Origin: Flavihumibacter sp. ZG627
Lineage (GTDB): Bacteria > Bacteroidota > Bacteroidia > Chitinophagales > Chitinophagaceae
Assembly: GCF_000814325.1 (NCBI RefSeq)
Contig: NZ_JPHF01000002.1
Span: 186,001 to 250,000, forward strand
Direction of reading: 5' to 3'
DNA length: 64,000 bases
The notes beneath the pieces were generated by a model. The model saw only the letters and a program-made list of their open reading frames with translations. It did not search any database and was not told the DNA's origin. Positions 63,713 through 64,000 of this stretch are shown piece after piece; position 1 is the first letter of the stretch, and the number at the start of each line of letters is the position of its first letter. Made by a program: the position numbers and the translations under genes.

Positions 63713-64000
63713 ATGATCAAATTCAGTGAAATCAAACCAGGAGATTATGTAATGGCCGAATATGAGGGAGAATTATGGGAAGGCATTGTAAATGAGCTGA
63801 ACCGGGAAGACAAAGAGGTCTGCGTTCAGACGGAGGTCCAGGAATTCTGGTTCAAGCCCGACAATCTTCGCTCAATACCCCTTTCGGAAGAGCAGTTGAT
63901 GAAGTTCAATTTTGAGAAGGAAACTAATGGTGATGGCTGGATAAAGTACAAGAAAGGACCCTTTCGCGTACAGCTAAGGCAGGAAGGTGCTTTTGACGAT
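63713..64000 (+). CDS. Hypothetical protein, 3'-truncated by the window
   Basis: An open frame from ATG 63713 runs 96 codons to the window end without a stop. The visible part starts MIKFSEIKPGDYVMAEYEGE and has alternating charged and hydrophobic residues suggestive of a small beta-barrel fold (KPGDYV, GIVNELN, EFWFKPDNLRSIPLSEEQL). I do not recognise the family. It follows hmgA by 55 bases. Confidence 0.6.
   Translation, partial: MIKFSEIKPGDYVMAEYEGELWEGIVNELNREDKEVCVQTEVQEFWFKPDNLRSIPLSEEQLMKFNFEKETNGDGWIKYKKGPFRVQLRQEGAFDD

Noticed and set aside
1-64000. tRNA genes, CRISPR arrays, prophage or insertion sequences
   Set aside because: No T-loop/acceptor patterns in the gaps, no repeated spacers, and no transposase, integrase or phage genes found.

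Overview
The window is a gene-dense stretch of a Bacteroidota chromosome, most likely family Chitinophagaceae; this is inferred from gene content and no database search was run. Pointers are a T9SS Plug-type protein, a TamL-type lipoprotein, DUF5916, DUF4394 and DUF4369 families, fused MoaC-MoaB, bifunctional HisB, a eukaryote-like ProRS, weak or absent Shine-Dalgarno sequences, and repeated TAnnTTTG boxes (the Bacteroidota -7 promoter element). I see no insertion sequence, prophage, CRISPR array or tRNA gene. No gap between genes exceeds about 250 bases.

Layout. 1-16.3 kb holds housekeeping and envelope genes: a pRiA4b ORF-3-like tail, miaA, an L,D-transpeptidase, a GH1 glucosidase, a FadL-type porin, proS, a DUF898/M48 membrane cluster, truB, tamL, an RNA methyltransferase and a LolC/E-type permease. 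16.4-22.6 kb holds the T9SS plug protein, the SRP RNA gene (ffs), a transaldolase, a Sua5-type threonylcarbamoyl-AMP synthase and an S9 peptidase.

22.6-38.3 kb is the most interesting part. hisGDCB is preceded by a 17-residue leader peptide with five consecutive His codons and a full attenuator. After two opposite-strand genes comes trpEGDCFBA, preceded by a 20-residue leader peptide with three consecutive Trp codons and a second full attenuator. hisH, a GNAT-hisA fusion, hisF and hisIE follow trpA with no visible promoter or terminator. The histidine pathway is therefore split: its first half sits behind a His attenuator and its second half appears to be transcribed from the Trp-attenuated promoter.

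38.3-43 kb holds a TlpA-like thioredoxin, a serine hydrolase and a DUF5916 protein. 43-50.5 kb is a nine-gene molybdenum-cofactor operon on the minus strand (xdhC, mocA, moaA, moeA, a TauE/SafE permease, moaD, moeB-rhodanese, moaE, moaCB) with no molybdoenzyme in view. 50.6-64 kb holds an OmpA/PD40 protein, a duplicated DUF4394 lipoprotein, pdxJ, a TonB-dependent receptor, rpe, a TPR lipoprotein, a PD40 protein, a small membrane protein, a Tat-signal HisC-like aminotransferase, a phosphodiesterase, hmgA and a truncated hypothetical gene.

Regulation visible in the sequence: TTTG-N20/21-TAnnTTTG promoters at ffs and, with one mismatch at trp, at both leader peptides. TAnnTTTG boxes lie exactly 4 nt before the ATG of three unrelated genes, suggesting leaderless mRNAs. 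Non-ATG starts are frequent.
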